From NCBI GenBank assembly GCA_028717105.1, contig JAQUOM010000037.1, forward strand, positions 1 to 13,400: a DNA stretch of 13,400 nucleotides, read 5' to 3'. The notes beneath the pieces are model-generated. The model saw only the letters and a list, made by a program, of their open reading frames with translations, was not told the origin of the DNA and did not search any database. Below are positions 7,089 to 13,088 of the stretch, one piece after another. A program made the translations under genes and the position numbers. Origin of the DNA: Candidatus Omnitrophota bacterium (lineage in GTDB: Bacteria > Omnitrophota > Gorgyraeia > Velamenicoccales > Velamenicoccaceae). Each line of letters starts with the position of its first letter. Positions within the stretch are counted from its first letter, which is position 1.

Positions 7089-7112
7089 GACGAACAGCGG
7101 ACCAAAAGGTTT
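7089..7112 (-). promoter_or_regulatory. Candidate ECF-sigma promoter (AAAC-N16-CGTC)
   Basis: Read on the minus strand, AAAC (7112-7109, in GGTAAACCTT) is followed by exactly 16 bases and then CGTC (7092-7089, in TTCGTCTAAAGG). ECF sigma factors commonly use an AAC-containing -35 element and a CGTC or TCTAA -10 element about 16 bases apart. Transcription would begin near 7080, giving a leader of roughly 28 bases before the repeat-protein ATG. The -35 part overlaps the stop codon of the beta-CASP gene. Autoregulation by the sigma factor two genes down is inference. Confidence 0.4.
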
Positions 7113-8571
7113 ACCCCCTGCATCCCTCTTCGCAAAGAAGCACTTCCTCGTCCTTTTGGGGCATATACGGATTCAACTGGTGCTCCTGAAACCGGTCGTA
7201 GAGACTTTTCGTCTGCTCCTCGTCGCCGTGCACGAGAAAAACCCGCTTGAAAGGGGAACATTCCTGGGCATAACGCAACAGATCATTGGCGTCGGCATGC
7301 CCGGAAAGCGCATTGATCACAACCACTTCGGCGTTCAACTCATATTCCAGGCCGTAGATCCTAACGATACGTTCGCGGTCCACGATCCTTTTGCCGAGGG
7401 TATTTTTGGCCATATATCCGACGACAAGGACCGTATTGCGCGACTCGGTGATATTGTTTTTGAGATGGTGCAGGACGCGGCCGGCTTCGCACATCCCGGA
7501 GCCGGCAAGGATGATCATGGGGCGCTTATCGTTGTTGAGCGACTTAGACTCCTCCTGGCCCTGGACATAACGCAGGGGAGCAAAATCAAAAGGACTATGG
7601 TCCCGGCGGATCATGTTCTTGACCTCGTGGTTCATGTAATGGACATTACGCCGGAAGACCTCCGTGATCTTGGCTGCCAGAGGCGAATCGACGTAGATCG
7701 GAATCTCGGGGATCGCCTTCTCCTTCAAAAGTTCGCTGATGTAATAAACGACCTCCTGGGTGCGTTCGAGCGCAAAGGCCGGGATGATGATCTTGCCGCG
7801 GCGCGCCACGGTCCTCGTGATCGCATCGCGCAATTTTTCCTTGGCTTCCGGGATCGGAGCGTGCATCCTGCCGCCATACGTGGATTCCAGGATCAGGGTG
7901 TCCAGATCACGGAAGACCGTCGGATCATTAAGCATCGGCAGGTCTTTACGGCCCAGGTCGACGGCATAACCGATGCGAATAGTCTTGTGCTGCATGTGCA
8001 CTTCGATCAAAATAACGCTCGCACCCAGGATGTGCCCTGCATCAAAAAATGTCAAGGTAACGTCATGAGAGACCTTGAACCTCTGGCCGTAATGCAGGGG
8101 CCTGAATCTCCCGACGGCCCGCAGGGCCTCGCGTTCCGTATAAAGAGGCCCCCGGAACCGCGGGGCGTCCCGCCGGACCTGCCCCCGCATGTGATGGGCG
8201 ATCTTCTTTAAATACCGGAAATCTTCTTCCTGAACCCTGGCCGAATCCGCCAGCATCTGTTTACAGAGGTCACGGGTCGCGGATGTCGTGTAGATCTTCG
8301 CATGCAGGCCGTATCTGAAAAGCGTCGGGATATTGCCGCAATGGTCGATGTGGGCATGGGAAAGCGCGACAGCACTGATCTTCGATGGATGGTAGGAAAA
8401 CGTCGTATTGACCCTGTAGAACTCCTCGCGATGGCCGTAGAAAAGCCCGGCATCGATCAAGATCTGCGACTTCGGCGTTGTCAACAAATGGCTGGACCCT
8501 GTCACCGTCCTAACGCCGCCGAGAAACTGCAATTTCACCTGGCGCGAGGACGCCTGTTTGTGCTTTTTCAT
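7111..8571 (-). CDS. Metallo-beta-lactamase/beta-CASP ribonuclease (CPSF73/YSH1-like)
   Basis: This is a 486-residue protein with the full set of zinc-dependent RNase motifs. SHAHIDHCG gives HxHxDH at 72-77; DAGH ends at H180; VDLGRKD holds D205. The beta-CASP insert follows, with motif A in LILESTYGG (E229), motif B in GMCEAGRVLHHL (H368/H369) and motif C in ALSGHAD (H425). The domain order (N-terminal lactamase half, CASP cap, C-terminal lactamase return with LVHGDEEQ near 448) matches bacterial and archaeal relatives of the mRNA 3'-end endonuclease CPSF73. No KH domains precede it, unlike archaeal aCPSF1. The probable role is cytoplasmic RNA processing or decay; the exact substrate is not visible. 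The ATG has GGGGGGAT about 8 bases upstream. It follows the thioredoxin-fold gene by 18 bases. Confidence 0.92.
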   Translation of the reverse strand: MKKHKQASSRQVKLQFLGGVRTVTGSSHLLTTPKSQILIDAGLFYGHREEFYRVNTTFSYHPSKISAVALSHAHIDHCGNIPTLFRYGLHAKIYTTSATRDLCKQMLADSARVQEEDFRYLKKIAHHMRGQVRRDAPRFRGPLYTEREALRAVGRFRPLHYGQRFKVSHDVTLTFFDAGHILGASVILIEVHMQHKTIRIGYAVDLGRKDLPMLNDPTVFRDLDTLILESTYGGRMHAPIPEAKEKLRDAITRTVARRGKIIIPAFALERTQEVVYYISELLKEKAIPEIPIYVDSPLAAKITEVFRRNVHYMNHEVKNMIRRDHSPFDFAPLRYVQGQEESKSLNNDKRPMIILAGSGMCEAGRVLHHLKNNITESRNTVLVVGYMAKNTLGKRIVDRERIVRIYGLEYELNAEVVVINALSGHADANDLLRYAQECSPFKRVFLVHGDEEQTKSLYDRFQEHQLNPYMPQKDEEVLLCEEGCRG

Positions 8572-8589
8572 TATGCTATCCCCCCGATT

Positions 8590-9144
8590 CTACATCTTGT
8601 CCAACAGTTTAGACCGCCCTTCATCCAAAAGCATCTGAAGCATCAGGTCGGCGTCCTTCCAGGAAAAATCATAACGGAATTCGCCGCGGATATACCCTTT
8701 GCGGTCGATCAGATACAACGACGGCCAGGCGGACAAATGATACGCCACCCAGATCGACCCATCCGTGTCCATGACGACCGGAAAACCGATTTCACGCTCC
8801 CGGACCTTATTCAATACGGCGGCCTCAGAGATATCAAAACCCCATTCCGAGGCGCAGACGCCGATCACCTCTAATCCTCTGTTTTTATAACGTTCATACC
8901 ACGCATTGATCCGGGGGATGACTTCCAGCGAGCGCTGGTCGGTCGTGTTCCAGAAAAAAATAAGGACGACCTGGCCCCGGAGGGATTTGAGGCTGATGCG
9001 GGAATTCGCTTCGACATTGAACCAGACAGGGCCGGAGATTTCCGGCGCGCGGCGCAAAGAATCCACAGGCGCCGCAAAAACCGGACGCCAAGGGGCCAAT
9101 GCCGCAAGAAGAAAAAATAGAAAGGCGGTTTTACGAAAGGCCAT
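8590..9144 (-). CDS. Exported TlpA/thioredoxin-fold protein lacking the redox cysteines
   Basis: This is a 184-residue protein. Residues 1-24 form a signal peptide (hydrophobic core, then PVFA/A), so it acts outside the cytoplasm. The rest follows the TlpA/AhpC fold: GPVWFNVEANSRISLKSLRG, the strand VVLIFFWN, a long helix (IPRINAWYERYKNRG), GLEVIGV, FPVVMDTDGSIWVAY, and the cis-proline loop SAWPSLYLIDRKG (P141). Where TlpA proteins carry WCxxC, this one has WNTTDQRS (65-72) with no cysteine; the single Cys near 97 lies elsewhere. A thiol-disulfide role is therefore unlikely, and a binding or scaffolding role is possible. The ATG at 9144 shares one base with the TGA of the upstream flavoprotein gene (TGATG), which makes it preferable to the TTG one codon earlier. 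Confidence 0.8.
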   Translation of the reverse strand: MAFRKTAFLFFLLAALAPWRPVFAAPVDSLRRAPEISGPVWFNVEANSRISLKSLRGQVVLIFFWNTTDQRSLEVIPRINAWYERYKNRGLEVIGVCASEWGFDISEAAVLNKVREREIGFPVVMDTDGSIWVAYHLSAWPSLYLIDRKGYIRGEFRYDFSWKDADLMLQMLLDEGRSKLLDKM

Positions 9145-9662
9145 CAAAGGGCGAATTTGGACTTCAGGCCGCCGGTGGAACTGATCTCGACGATCTCAAA
9201 AACCTTCGCCTTCAGGATGACGAATTTTTCCGGAAGCACGATATCCAGAGGCGAAGCCTTTTCACCGGTCCTGACATTATAGAGGATGCGCTCGACCGTA
9301 AAATTGGTCTTGATCTGCTGGAATTCCTCGGCCAGCCTGTCGAATTCCTCTCCCGAGCCGACGATAGTGACCGCCCCGTTGAGCTGATAGCCGGTCAGCG
9401 ACCTCTCGTCCACAAAGGACAAAGAAACGCGGGGGTTAGTCTTCAGGTTGCTGTACGTCGTGCCCATGACGTAATCCACAAGATAGATGACATTATGTTC
9501 CACCTTGGCAATAAGCTTGGGCGCGACGTTAGGCATGCGCTCCTCATTGCAGGTAGCGACATCGACGAACTTCCCCTTGGACAAAAACGGCATATAATTC
9601 TGGAGAAAATTCTTTTTTTCTTCCGGCGTGATCGGTTCGTAAATCTTTTTACGGTGTTCCAT
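9144..9662 (-). CDS. Pyridoxamine 5'-phosphate oxidase-like FMN-binding split-barrel protein
   Basis: This is a 172-residue protein. Features of the split-barrel flavoprotein fold include FVDVATCNEERMPNVAPK (first strands, substrate-side loop), VIYLVDYVMGTTYSNLKTNP (the segment that usually binds FMN phosphate), RVSLSFVDE, GYQLNGAVTIVGSGEEFDRL and a C-terminal strand VILKAKVFEIVEI. Proteins like this reduce or bind small cofactors or heme; the substrate cannot be told. The frame stays open upstream to 9872, but that stretch lies under the coding end of endonuclease III and reads as low-quality sequence. GAGGA (9670-9666) just before the ATG at 9662 and the first family-like residues after it fix the start. 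It follows the nth gene by 59 bases. Confidence 0.85.
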   Translation of the reverse strand: MEHRKKIYEPITPEEKKNFLQNYMPFLSKGKFVDVATCNEERMPNVAPKLIAKVEHNVIYLVDYVMGTTYSNLKTNPRVSLSFVDERSLTGYQLNGAVTIVGSGEEFDRLAEEFQQIKTNFTVERILYNVRTGEKASPLDIVLPEKFVILKAKVFEIVEISSTGGLKSKFAL

Positions 9663-9665
9663 ATT

Positions 9666-9670
9666 TCCTC
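9666..9670 (-). promoter_or_regulatory. Ribosome binding site fixing the start of the split-barrel flavoprotein
   Basis: GAGGA on the minus strand lies 3 bases before the ATG at 9662. The spacing is short but the match is good, and it argues against the much longer in-frame start at 9872, which would overlap nth. Confidence 0.55.
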
Positions 9671-9721
9671 GATGTTGCAAGAAGCTGCCAAAAGCCACTA
9701 AGGAGAAACCCTCGGCAACAT

Positions 9722-10381
9722 TCAGTAACGTTTGGCCGCCTTCCCGAGATAAGGGTGGAAGATTTTCCTCGACGGGCACACAGAGGCCAAAACGCACTCC
9801 GGGCACTTCGGGGATCTCGCGACGCACGTCCGGCGGCCGTGCAGGATCACGCGCAGGCTGAAATTTCCCCACTCCCTCCGGGGGAGCTGTTTCATCAGGT
9901 CGCGCTCGATCTTGACGGGATCCTCATGTTTCGTCAGCCGCAGACGCCCGCTGACACGTGCGACGTGCGTATCCACGGCGATCCCTTCGTTTTTGCCGAA
10001 CGCGCTGAACAAAACGACATTGGCGGTCTTGCGCGCGACGCCGGGAAGCGTCAACAACTCCTCCATCGTCTGCGGGACCCTGCCTTCAAAATCCGCCGCG
10101 ATCTTTTTTGCCGCGCCGATGACGTTACGGGCCTTGTGACGGTAAAAACCCGTGGAACGGACCTCCTGCTCGAATGTCTTCTGATCGGCCTGCGCGTAGT
10201 CCTGCACCGACCGATACTTCTTGAAGAGTGTCTCCGTGACGATGTTCACCCGGGTATCCGTACATTGCGCAGACAAGATCGTCGCAACCAAAAGCTCAAA
10301 AGGATTCTGCGATCGCAACGCGATACGCGGCCGGGGATCTGCGGCCTTAAGACGCTTGAGAATCTCCGCTGCCCTGTCCAC
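9722..10381 (-). CDS. nth: Endonuclease III (DNA glycosylase/AP lyase)
   Basis: This 219-residue base-excision-repair enzyme removes oxidised pyrimidines and cuts the abasic site. The helix-hairpin-helix LPGVARKTA holds the catalytic lysine, and VDTHVARVSGRL holds the catalytic aspartate. The C-terminal cluster loop shows C-x6-C-x2-C-x5-C (CVARSPKCPECVLASVC), the exact spacing of the [4Fe-4S] cluster. The length matches the family (E. coli Nth is 211). The frame can start at a TTG at 10393, but GGAGG at 10391-10387 stands 5 bases before a GTG at 10381, which also aligns better with the usual N-terminus, so I chose the GTG. It is preceded by the receiver-domain gene (36-base gap to the GTG). 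Confidence 0.95.
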   Translation of the reverse strand: MDRAAEILKRLKAADPRPRIALRSQNPFELLVATILSAQCTDTRVNIVTETLFKKYRSVQDYAQADQKTFEQEVRSTGFYRHKARNVIGAAKKIAADFEGRVPQTMEELLTLPGVARKTANVVLFSAFGKNEGIAVDTHVARVSGRLRLTKHEDPVKIERDLMKQLPRREWGNFSLRVILHGRRTCVARSPKCPECVLASVCPSRKIFHPYLGKAAKRY

Positions 10382-10386
10382 AACCG

Positions 10387-10391
10387 CCTCC
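10387..10391 (-). promoter_or_regulatory. Ribosome binding site selecting the GTG start of nth
   Basis: GGAGG on the minus strand is followed by CGGTT and then GTG at 10381. An alternative TTG at 10393 has only a GAGG about 7 bases upstream. Confidence 0.55.
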
Positions 10392-10417
10392 AAAAGGCCG
10401 CCTCAAAAACTTCCCCT

Positions 10418-10858
10418 TCAACTTGAGGCCGGGCCGTCTTTCTTTGCATCCTCTTGCGGCCCGTCGGGGAGATGACGATGCATCTTGAGGGCAACCTGCA
10501 AAACCTGCATCAATTGCTCAAAGGTATAATTTTTAGCGAAGAAACCGGAAACCCCGAGAGACCGGGCCGTGACGATCTTGCTTTCATCGCCGAACGCCGC
10601 GGTCAAAAGGATCACCGGCAGGTCCTTGTCCGTTTCGCGAATCTTCCTCAACGCTTCCAGGCCGTCCATGCCGGGCATGTTGATATCCATGAAGACGATG
10701 TCCGGCCGCCGCGATGCGATCCCATCCAGGGCCCCCCGGCCGTCTTCGGCCGTCGCCACCTCATACCCCCGGGAACGCAGCCAGTAAGCGATCGGCTCGA
10801 CAAAATCTTTCTCGTCGTCGACTAGCAAGACGCATTTTTTAGGGTTTTCCTGCCCCAT
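10418..10858 (-). CDS. Stand-alone response-regulator receiver domain (CheY-like)
   Basis: This is a 146-residue protein consisting of one receiver domain and a short charged tail, with no output domain. Phosphorylation-site residues are all present: acidic pair D14-D15 in LLVDDEKDF, phospho-acceptor D58 in IVFMDINMPGMDG, T86 in LLTAAFG and K109 in FFAKNYT. It would receive phosphate from a histidine kinase that is not in this window and act through protein contacts. The ATG lies inside the last codons of the lipoprotein gene (20-base overlap) with AGAGGA directly upstream, so the two are expressed together. The link between a lipoprotein and a receiver is unexplained. Confidence 0.92.
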   Translation of the reverse strand: MGQENPKKCVLLVDDEKDFVEPIAYWLRSRGYEVATAEDGRGALDGIASRRPDIVFMDINMPGMDGLEALRKIRETDKDLPVILLTAAFGDESKIVTARSLGVSGFFAKNYTFEQLMQVLQVALKMHRHLPDGPQEDAKKDGPASS

Positions 10859-11258
10859 GGTCCTCTTCTTGTGTGAACACGACAGCCCTGGCGACCGCGC
10901 TCTTGTTGTGCCTTGTCGACATCAAACGCCCGCAGAACCACGTCTTGTTGGACACATCTTCCACGAACTGGGTCTCGATCAACGCGTCCGCTCCGGCCAG
11001 GCGCGCCCGTTTCTTAAGCTCTTCAACGAGCTCCTCGTTGGGGGTCTTGGGCTGGGCCATCACTTTCACGACCCCGATCTCCACGCAAGGCCGATCGATC
11101 TTCTGGCCGATCTCGTAAATCGGGATCTCGGCATCATCGGCCTTGGCCATAAAAACGCGGCCCGTCATATCATAATATTCCGAGCGCATGAGCATGCACT
11201 GGGCGCATCCGCTCAAAACAGCCAGCATAACGGACAACACCAGATATTTTCTCAACAT
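10839..11258 (-). CDS. Small lipoprotein with a GADALI-type domain, function unknown
   Basis: This is a 139-residue protein. A hydrophobic signal ends in the lipobox LSGC (C18), so it is a lipoprotein. The mature part contains RPCVEIGVVKV, a helix ELVEELKKRARLAGADALI (GADALI at 89-94) and a final strand region. This arrangement (a beta strand near the start, then a helix ending in GADAI/LI) is common in small envelope lipoproteins related to the YbjQ/DUF4156-like group, but I cannot name the family with certainty. AAGGAG sits 7 bases before the ATG, and a good promoter precedes it, so it opens a transcription unit. It overlaps the receiver gene by 20 bases. Confidence 0.82.
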   Translation of the reverse strand: MLRKYLVLSVMLAVLSGCAQCMLMRSEYYDMTGRVFMAKADDAEIPIYEIGQKIDRPCVEIGVVKVMAQPKTPNEELVEELKKRARLAGADALIETQFVEDVSNKTWFCGRLMSTRHNKSAVARAVVFTQEEDHGAGKP

Positions 11259-11290
11259 AGGAATTCTCCTTTTTTAAATTCGCCTCTTCT

Positions 11291-11321
11291 ATTATATCCG
11301 CTTGACGGAGAAAATTCTAAA
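11291..11321 (-). promoter_or_regulatory. Vegetative-type promoter with perfect TATAAT
   Basis: On the minus strand TATAAT (11296-11291) is preceded, after a 19-base spacer, by TTTAGA (11321-11316), a 4-of-6 match to TTGACA. Transcription would start near 11284, about 25 bases before the lipoprotein ATG at 11258. The perfect -10 box, in a GC-rich window and in one of the few real spacers, is the main support; the spacer is slightly long. Confidence 0.5.
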
Positions 11322-11341
11322 GCTTTTTTGCCCGGTCCTTC

Positions 11342-11365
11342 CCGCAGGCCGTTATCAGGCCGCGG
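11342..11365. other. Stem-loop between the HemW-like and lipoprotein genes
   Basis: CCGC and GGCC (11342-11350, with one bulged A) pair with GGCC and GCGG (11358-11365) around a 7-base loop. The element lies just after the stop codon of the radical SAM gene. No run of T follows on the minus strand, so an intrinsic terminator is doubtful, although the position would suit one. Confidence 0.35.
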
Positions 11366-11366
11366 T

Positions 11367-12473
11367 TCAAGACAACTGTGAACAGATCTCATCTAAGACC
11401 AGCATGCCTTGAGGAGTGGCGCGGATAACGCCGGCGTATTCCTCCAGAAGGCCTTCCTGGATGAGTTGCTTGACAAGGGACCTCTCGTGTTCTTCCAGCG
11501 AGACGCCAAACCTGTCTTCCAAGCCTTTAAGCCATACCCCTTCACAGAGCCGCAGGCCGATCAAAAAAGCTTCGCGCAGACGCTCCCGGGGGGTCAGCAT
11601 CTCTTCCCCCTCCCGGGCAAAACCTTTTTCGTTCATCAGGGATATATATTCGGAAACACCGGAGACGTTCCAAAATCTGTGTCCCATAATATGCGAATGG
11701 GCAGAAACGCCCAGGCCGATATAATCCCCGGCCCGCCAATAATGCGCATTGTGCTCGCAAAGATACCCTTCTCTGGCAAAATTACTCACCTCGTACTGGA
11801 GAAGGCCGCACGCCTTCAGGAATGCCACGACCATCCGGTAATCATCCGCCTGACGGTCAGGTTCAAGAGGCTGGACCTGCCGATGATAAAGTTCCGTACC
11901 TTCTTCGACGGACAAGGCATAAAGCGAAAGATGCTCGCTGCCCAGGGCCTCGATCTCTTTCAAGCCCTCTTTGAGTTCATCTTGCGTCTGGTGGGGAAGC
12001 GCGTAAATAAAATCCAGGTTGATATTTTTAAAACCCGCCTCGCGCAGGATGCGGTACCCCTCCATGGCCTCCGCCGCCGAATGCGGCCGCCCCAGCCAGC
12101 GGAGGTTTTCATCACGCAAAGACTGCACCCCCAGGCTCACGCGGTTCACGCCGGAGCGCCGCAGAAGCTTTGCTTTGTGCGCATCGAATGTCGCCGGATT
12201 AGCCTCGATGGTAAACTCACTGTCTTTACCTCTGGAAAAATTGTCGTTGACGATCTTCAGGAGCTTTTCCAGCTGGACGCCGGAAAGGTGGGTCGGCGTC
12301 CCTCCTCCGATATAGACGGTCGAACAGTCAGGCCTTCCGTAACGGGAGGCCTCGCGCCCCAACGCGTCGAGATACGCGTCAATAAGATCCTCCTGGCCGG
12401 CATATGAGGCAAACGAACAATAAAAGCATTTGGATTTACAGAAAGGGATATGAATATAGAGGGAAAGATCCAT
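11367..12473 (-). CDS. hemW: HemW-like radical SAM protein (heme chaperone; often mislabelled coproporphyrinogen oxidase)
   Basis: This is a 368-residue protein. CKSKCFYC (C12, C16, C19) is the CxxxCxxC loop that binds the radical SAM [4Fe-4S] cluster. GGGTPT at 56-61 is the SAM-binding motif; TIEANP, RVSLGVQSL and NLDFIYALP are the next conserved strands. The C-terminal part has LREAFLIGLRL and a winged-helix-like HemN_C domain. The fourth cysteine of true HemN (CxxxCxxCxC) is missing (CFYCSF), which points to HemW, a heme-binding chaperone, rather than the oxygen-independent coproporphyrinogen oxidase. The length fits HemW. No Shine-Dalgarno precedes the ATG; the upstream sequence is a heptad repeat. 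It follows the PCP-reductase-like gene by 33 bases. Confidence 0.88.
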   Translation of the reverse strand: MDLSLYIHIPFCKSKCFYCSFASYAGQEDLIDAYLDALGREASRYGRPDCSTVYIGGGTPTHLSGVQLEKLLKIVNDNFSRGKDSEFTIEANPATFDAHKAKLLRRSGVNRVSLGVQSLRDENLRWLGRPHSAAEAMEGYRILREAGFKNINLDFIYALPHQTQDELKEGLKEIEALGSEHLSLYALSVEEGTELYHRQVQPLEPDRQADDYRMVVAFLKACGLLQYEVSNFAREGYLCEHNAHYWRAGDYIGLGVSAHSHIMGHRFWNVSGVSEYISLMNEKGFAREGEEMLTPRERLREAFLIGLRLCEGVWLKGLEDRFGVSLEEHERSLVKQLIQEGLLEEYAGVIRATPQGMLVLDEICSQLS

Positions 12474-12482
12474 CGAGATTAG

Positions 12483-12510
12483 AGCTTATGGCTTATAACT
12501 TGAAACTTAC
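12483..12510. repeat. Four tandem degenerate heptamers
   Basis: The plus strand reads AGCTTAT, GGCTTAT, AACTTGA, AACTTAC, four 7-base units sharing RRCTT. The array overlaps the stop codon of the PCP-reductase-like gene (12509-12507) and fills most of the 33-base gap before the HemW-like start, occupying the place where a Shine-Dalgarno would be expected. Confidence 0.5.
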
Positions 12511-12773
12511 CTGGAATAGCCGTATTTCACATAATCGATGCCAAACTCGTTGAGGTCATTTTTCATAAGCCCCTGGAACCCGAAAGGCGTTTCCTCAAAG
12601 AAGGCATCCACCATGTCTTTTTCTGAAACTTCGCCGCGGTTGTCCCTGCGGGCGAAATCTTCGGCCTTCTCGGAAACTTTTTTCTCAGCGATGCCGCGCA
12701 TAAAAACAGGCATCTTGTCCAAAAGCAGCCGGAACTTTTCCTGCGTCGCTTGATCCCAGTTCATCTCTGTCAT
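12507..12773 (-). CDS. Small PCP-reductase-like domain protein (PF08369-type)
   Basis: This is an 88-residue protein. MNWDQATQEKFRLLLDKMPV, then FMRGIAEKKVSEKAEDFARR, then VSEKDMVDAF recalls the small helical domain found at the C-terminus of the light-independent protochlorophyllide reductase B subunit (W..EA...L...P.F.R......E..A). This domain also occurs alone in many non-photosynthetic bacteria, where its job is unknown. The tail FGFQGLMKNDLNEFGIDYVKYGY is extra. It lies next to a HemW-like gene, so a tetrapyrrole link is tempting, but the sequence does not show one. No strong Shine-Dalgarno is seen before the ATG. Confidence 0.62.
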   Translation of the reverse strand: MTEMNWDQATQEKFRLLLDKMPVFMRGIAEKKVSEKAEDFARRDNRGEVSEKDMVDAFFEETPFGFQGLMKNDLNEFGIDYVKYGYSR

Positions 12774-12783
12774 TCTTGTTTGT

Positions 12784-12811
12784 CCCGTTAGAAAACTTTG
12801 TTTTCTACGGG
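12784..12811. repeat. CCCGTTAGA-type hairpin between two small genes
   Basis: CCCGTTAGAAAAC (12784-12796) and GTTTTCTACGGG (12800-12811) can form a 12-base-pair stem with one bulged T and a 3-base loop. It overlaps the stop codon of the small membrane protein (12807-12805). The left arm repeats the CCCGTTAGA core of the 3338-3455 spacer. It may serve as a transcript-end structure, though no T run follows. Confidence 0.55.
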
Positions 12812-13050
12812 GTAATCAGCCCCATCTCCATCATCTGATCATAATACTGCGCCAGAGACCTGGCCGACGCGGCCAAGAGGATCCCCAGACAATAACTCAA
12901 AACAATGACAAGAATACTCCAGGCGATCTTGTGCATTCTCTTGATGTAAGGGCTCCACCACAAAAGCGGCAAGGCCAGGGGCCCCACGCAGAGAAAAGCG
13001 ACGATCAACGTCGAAGTTTTAAAAAACCACTTCTTGTCCTGCATGGTCAT
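12805..13050 (-). CDS. Small two-helix membrane protein
   Basis: This is an 81-residue protein with two membrane helices: about 12-32 (TLIVAFLCVGPLALPLLWW) and 42-61 (IAWSILVIVLSYCLGILLAA). KWFFKT before the first and SPYIKRMHK between them suggest a hairpin with a basic cytoplasmic loop. The segment KTSTLIVAFLCVGPLALPL recalls short bacterial membrane proteins, some of which carry a zinc ribbon in front; none is present here. Function is unknown. In-frame ATGs lie at 13050 and 13044. A TATAAT box ends directly before 13050 and there is no Shine-Dalgarno, so translation from a leaderless message starting at the ATG at 13044 is plausible. Confidence 0.72.
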   Translation of the reverse strand: MTMQDKKWFFKTSTLIVAFLCVGPLALPLLWWSPYIKRMHKIAWSILVIVLSYCLGILLAASARSLAQYYDQMMEMGLITP

Positions 13051-13056
13051 ATTATA
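13051..13056 (-). promoter_or_regulatory. TATAAT box directly upstream of a small membrane protein (possible leaderless start)
   Basis: Perfect TATAAT on the minus strand ends at 13051. Six bases later comes an ATG at 13044, where transcription would be expected to begin. No convincing -35 element is visible, because the upstream bases form the terminator hairpin at 13063-13088. Confidence 0.4.
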
Positions 13057-13058
13057 AC

Positions 13059-13088
13059 AAAAAAACCAAAGCGTTGAAGCTTTGGTTT
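13059..13088 (-). terminator. Intrinsic terminator after the orphan gene
   Basis: Read on the minus strand, AAACCAAAGC (13088-13079), a 6-base loop, then GCTTTGGTTT (13072-13063) form a perfect 10-base-pair stem, continued by more T (7 in a row, 13065-13059). It overlaps the stop codon of the 13087-13347 gene. The T run lies on the minus-strand side only, so it ends minus-strand transcripts. Confidence 0.85.

Noticed and set aside
7156..8211. 351-codon open frame on the plus strand
   Set aside because: It mirrors the beta-CASP nuclease gene, whose catalytic motifs are intact on the minus strand.
9663..9872. N-terminal extension of the split-barrel flavoprotein to 9872
   Set aside because: The extra residues overlap the conserved C-terminal part of endonuclease III, look non-protein-like (proline and arginine rich) and precede a good ribosome binding site at 9666-9670.
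11342..11365. Intrinsic terminator after the HemW-like gene
   Set aside because: The stem has a bulge and no T run follows on the minus strand, so I list it only as a stem-loop.
11409..12407. 332-codon open frame on the plus strand
   Set aside because: It is antisense to the HemW-like gene with its complete radical SAM motifs; no independent support.
11367..12473. Assignment as HemN coproporphyrinogen III oxidase
   Set aside because: The CxxxCxxC motif is not followed by the extra cysteine of true HemN, and the length fits HemW.
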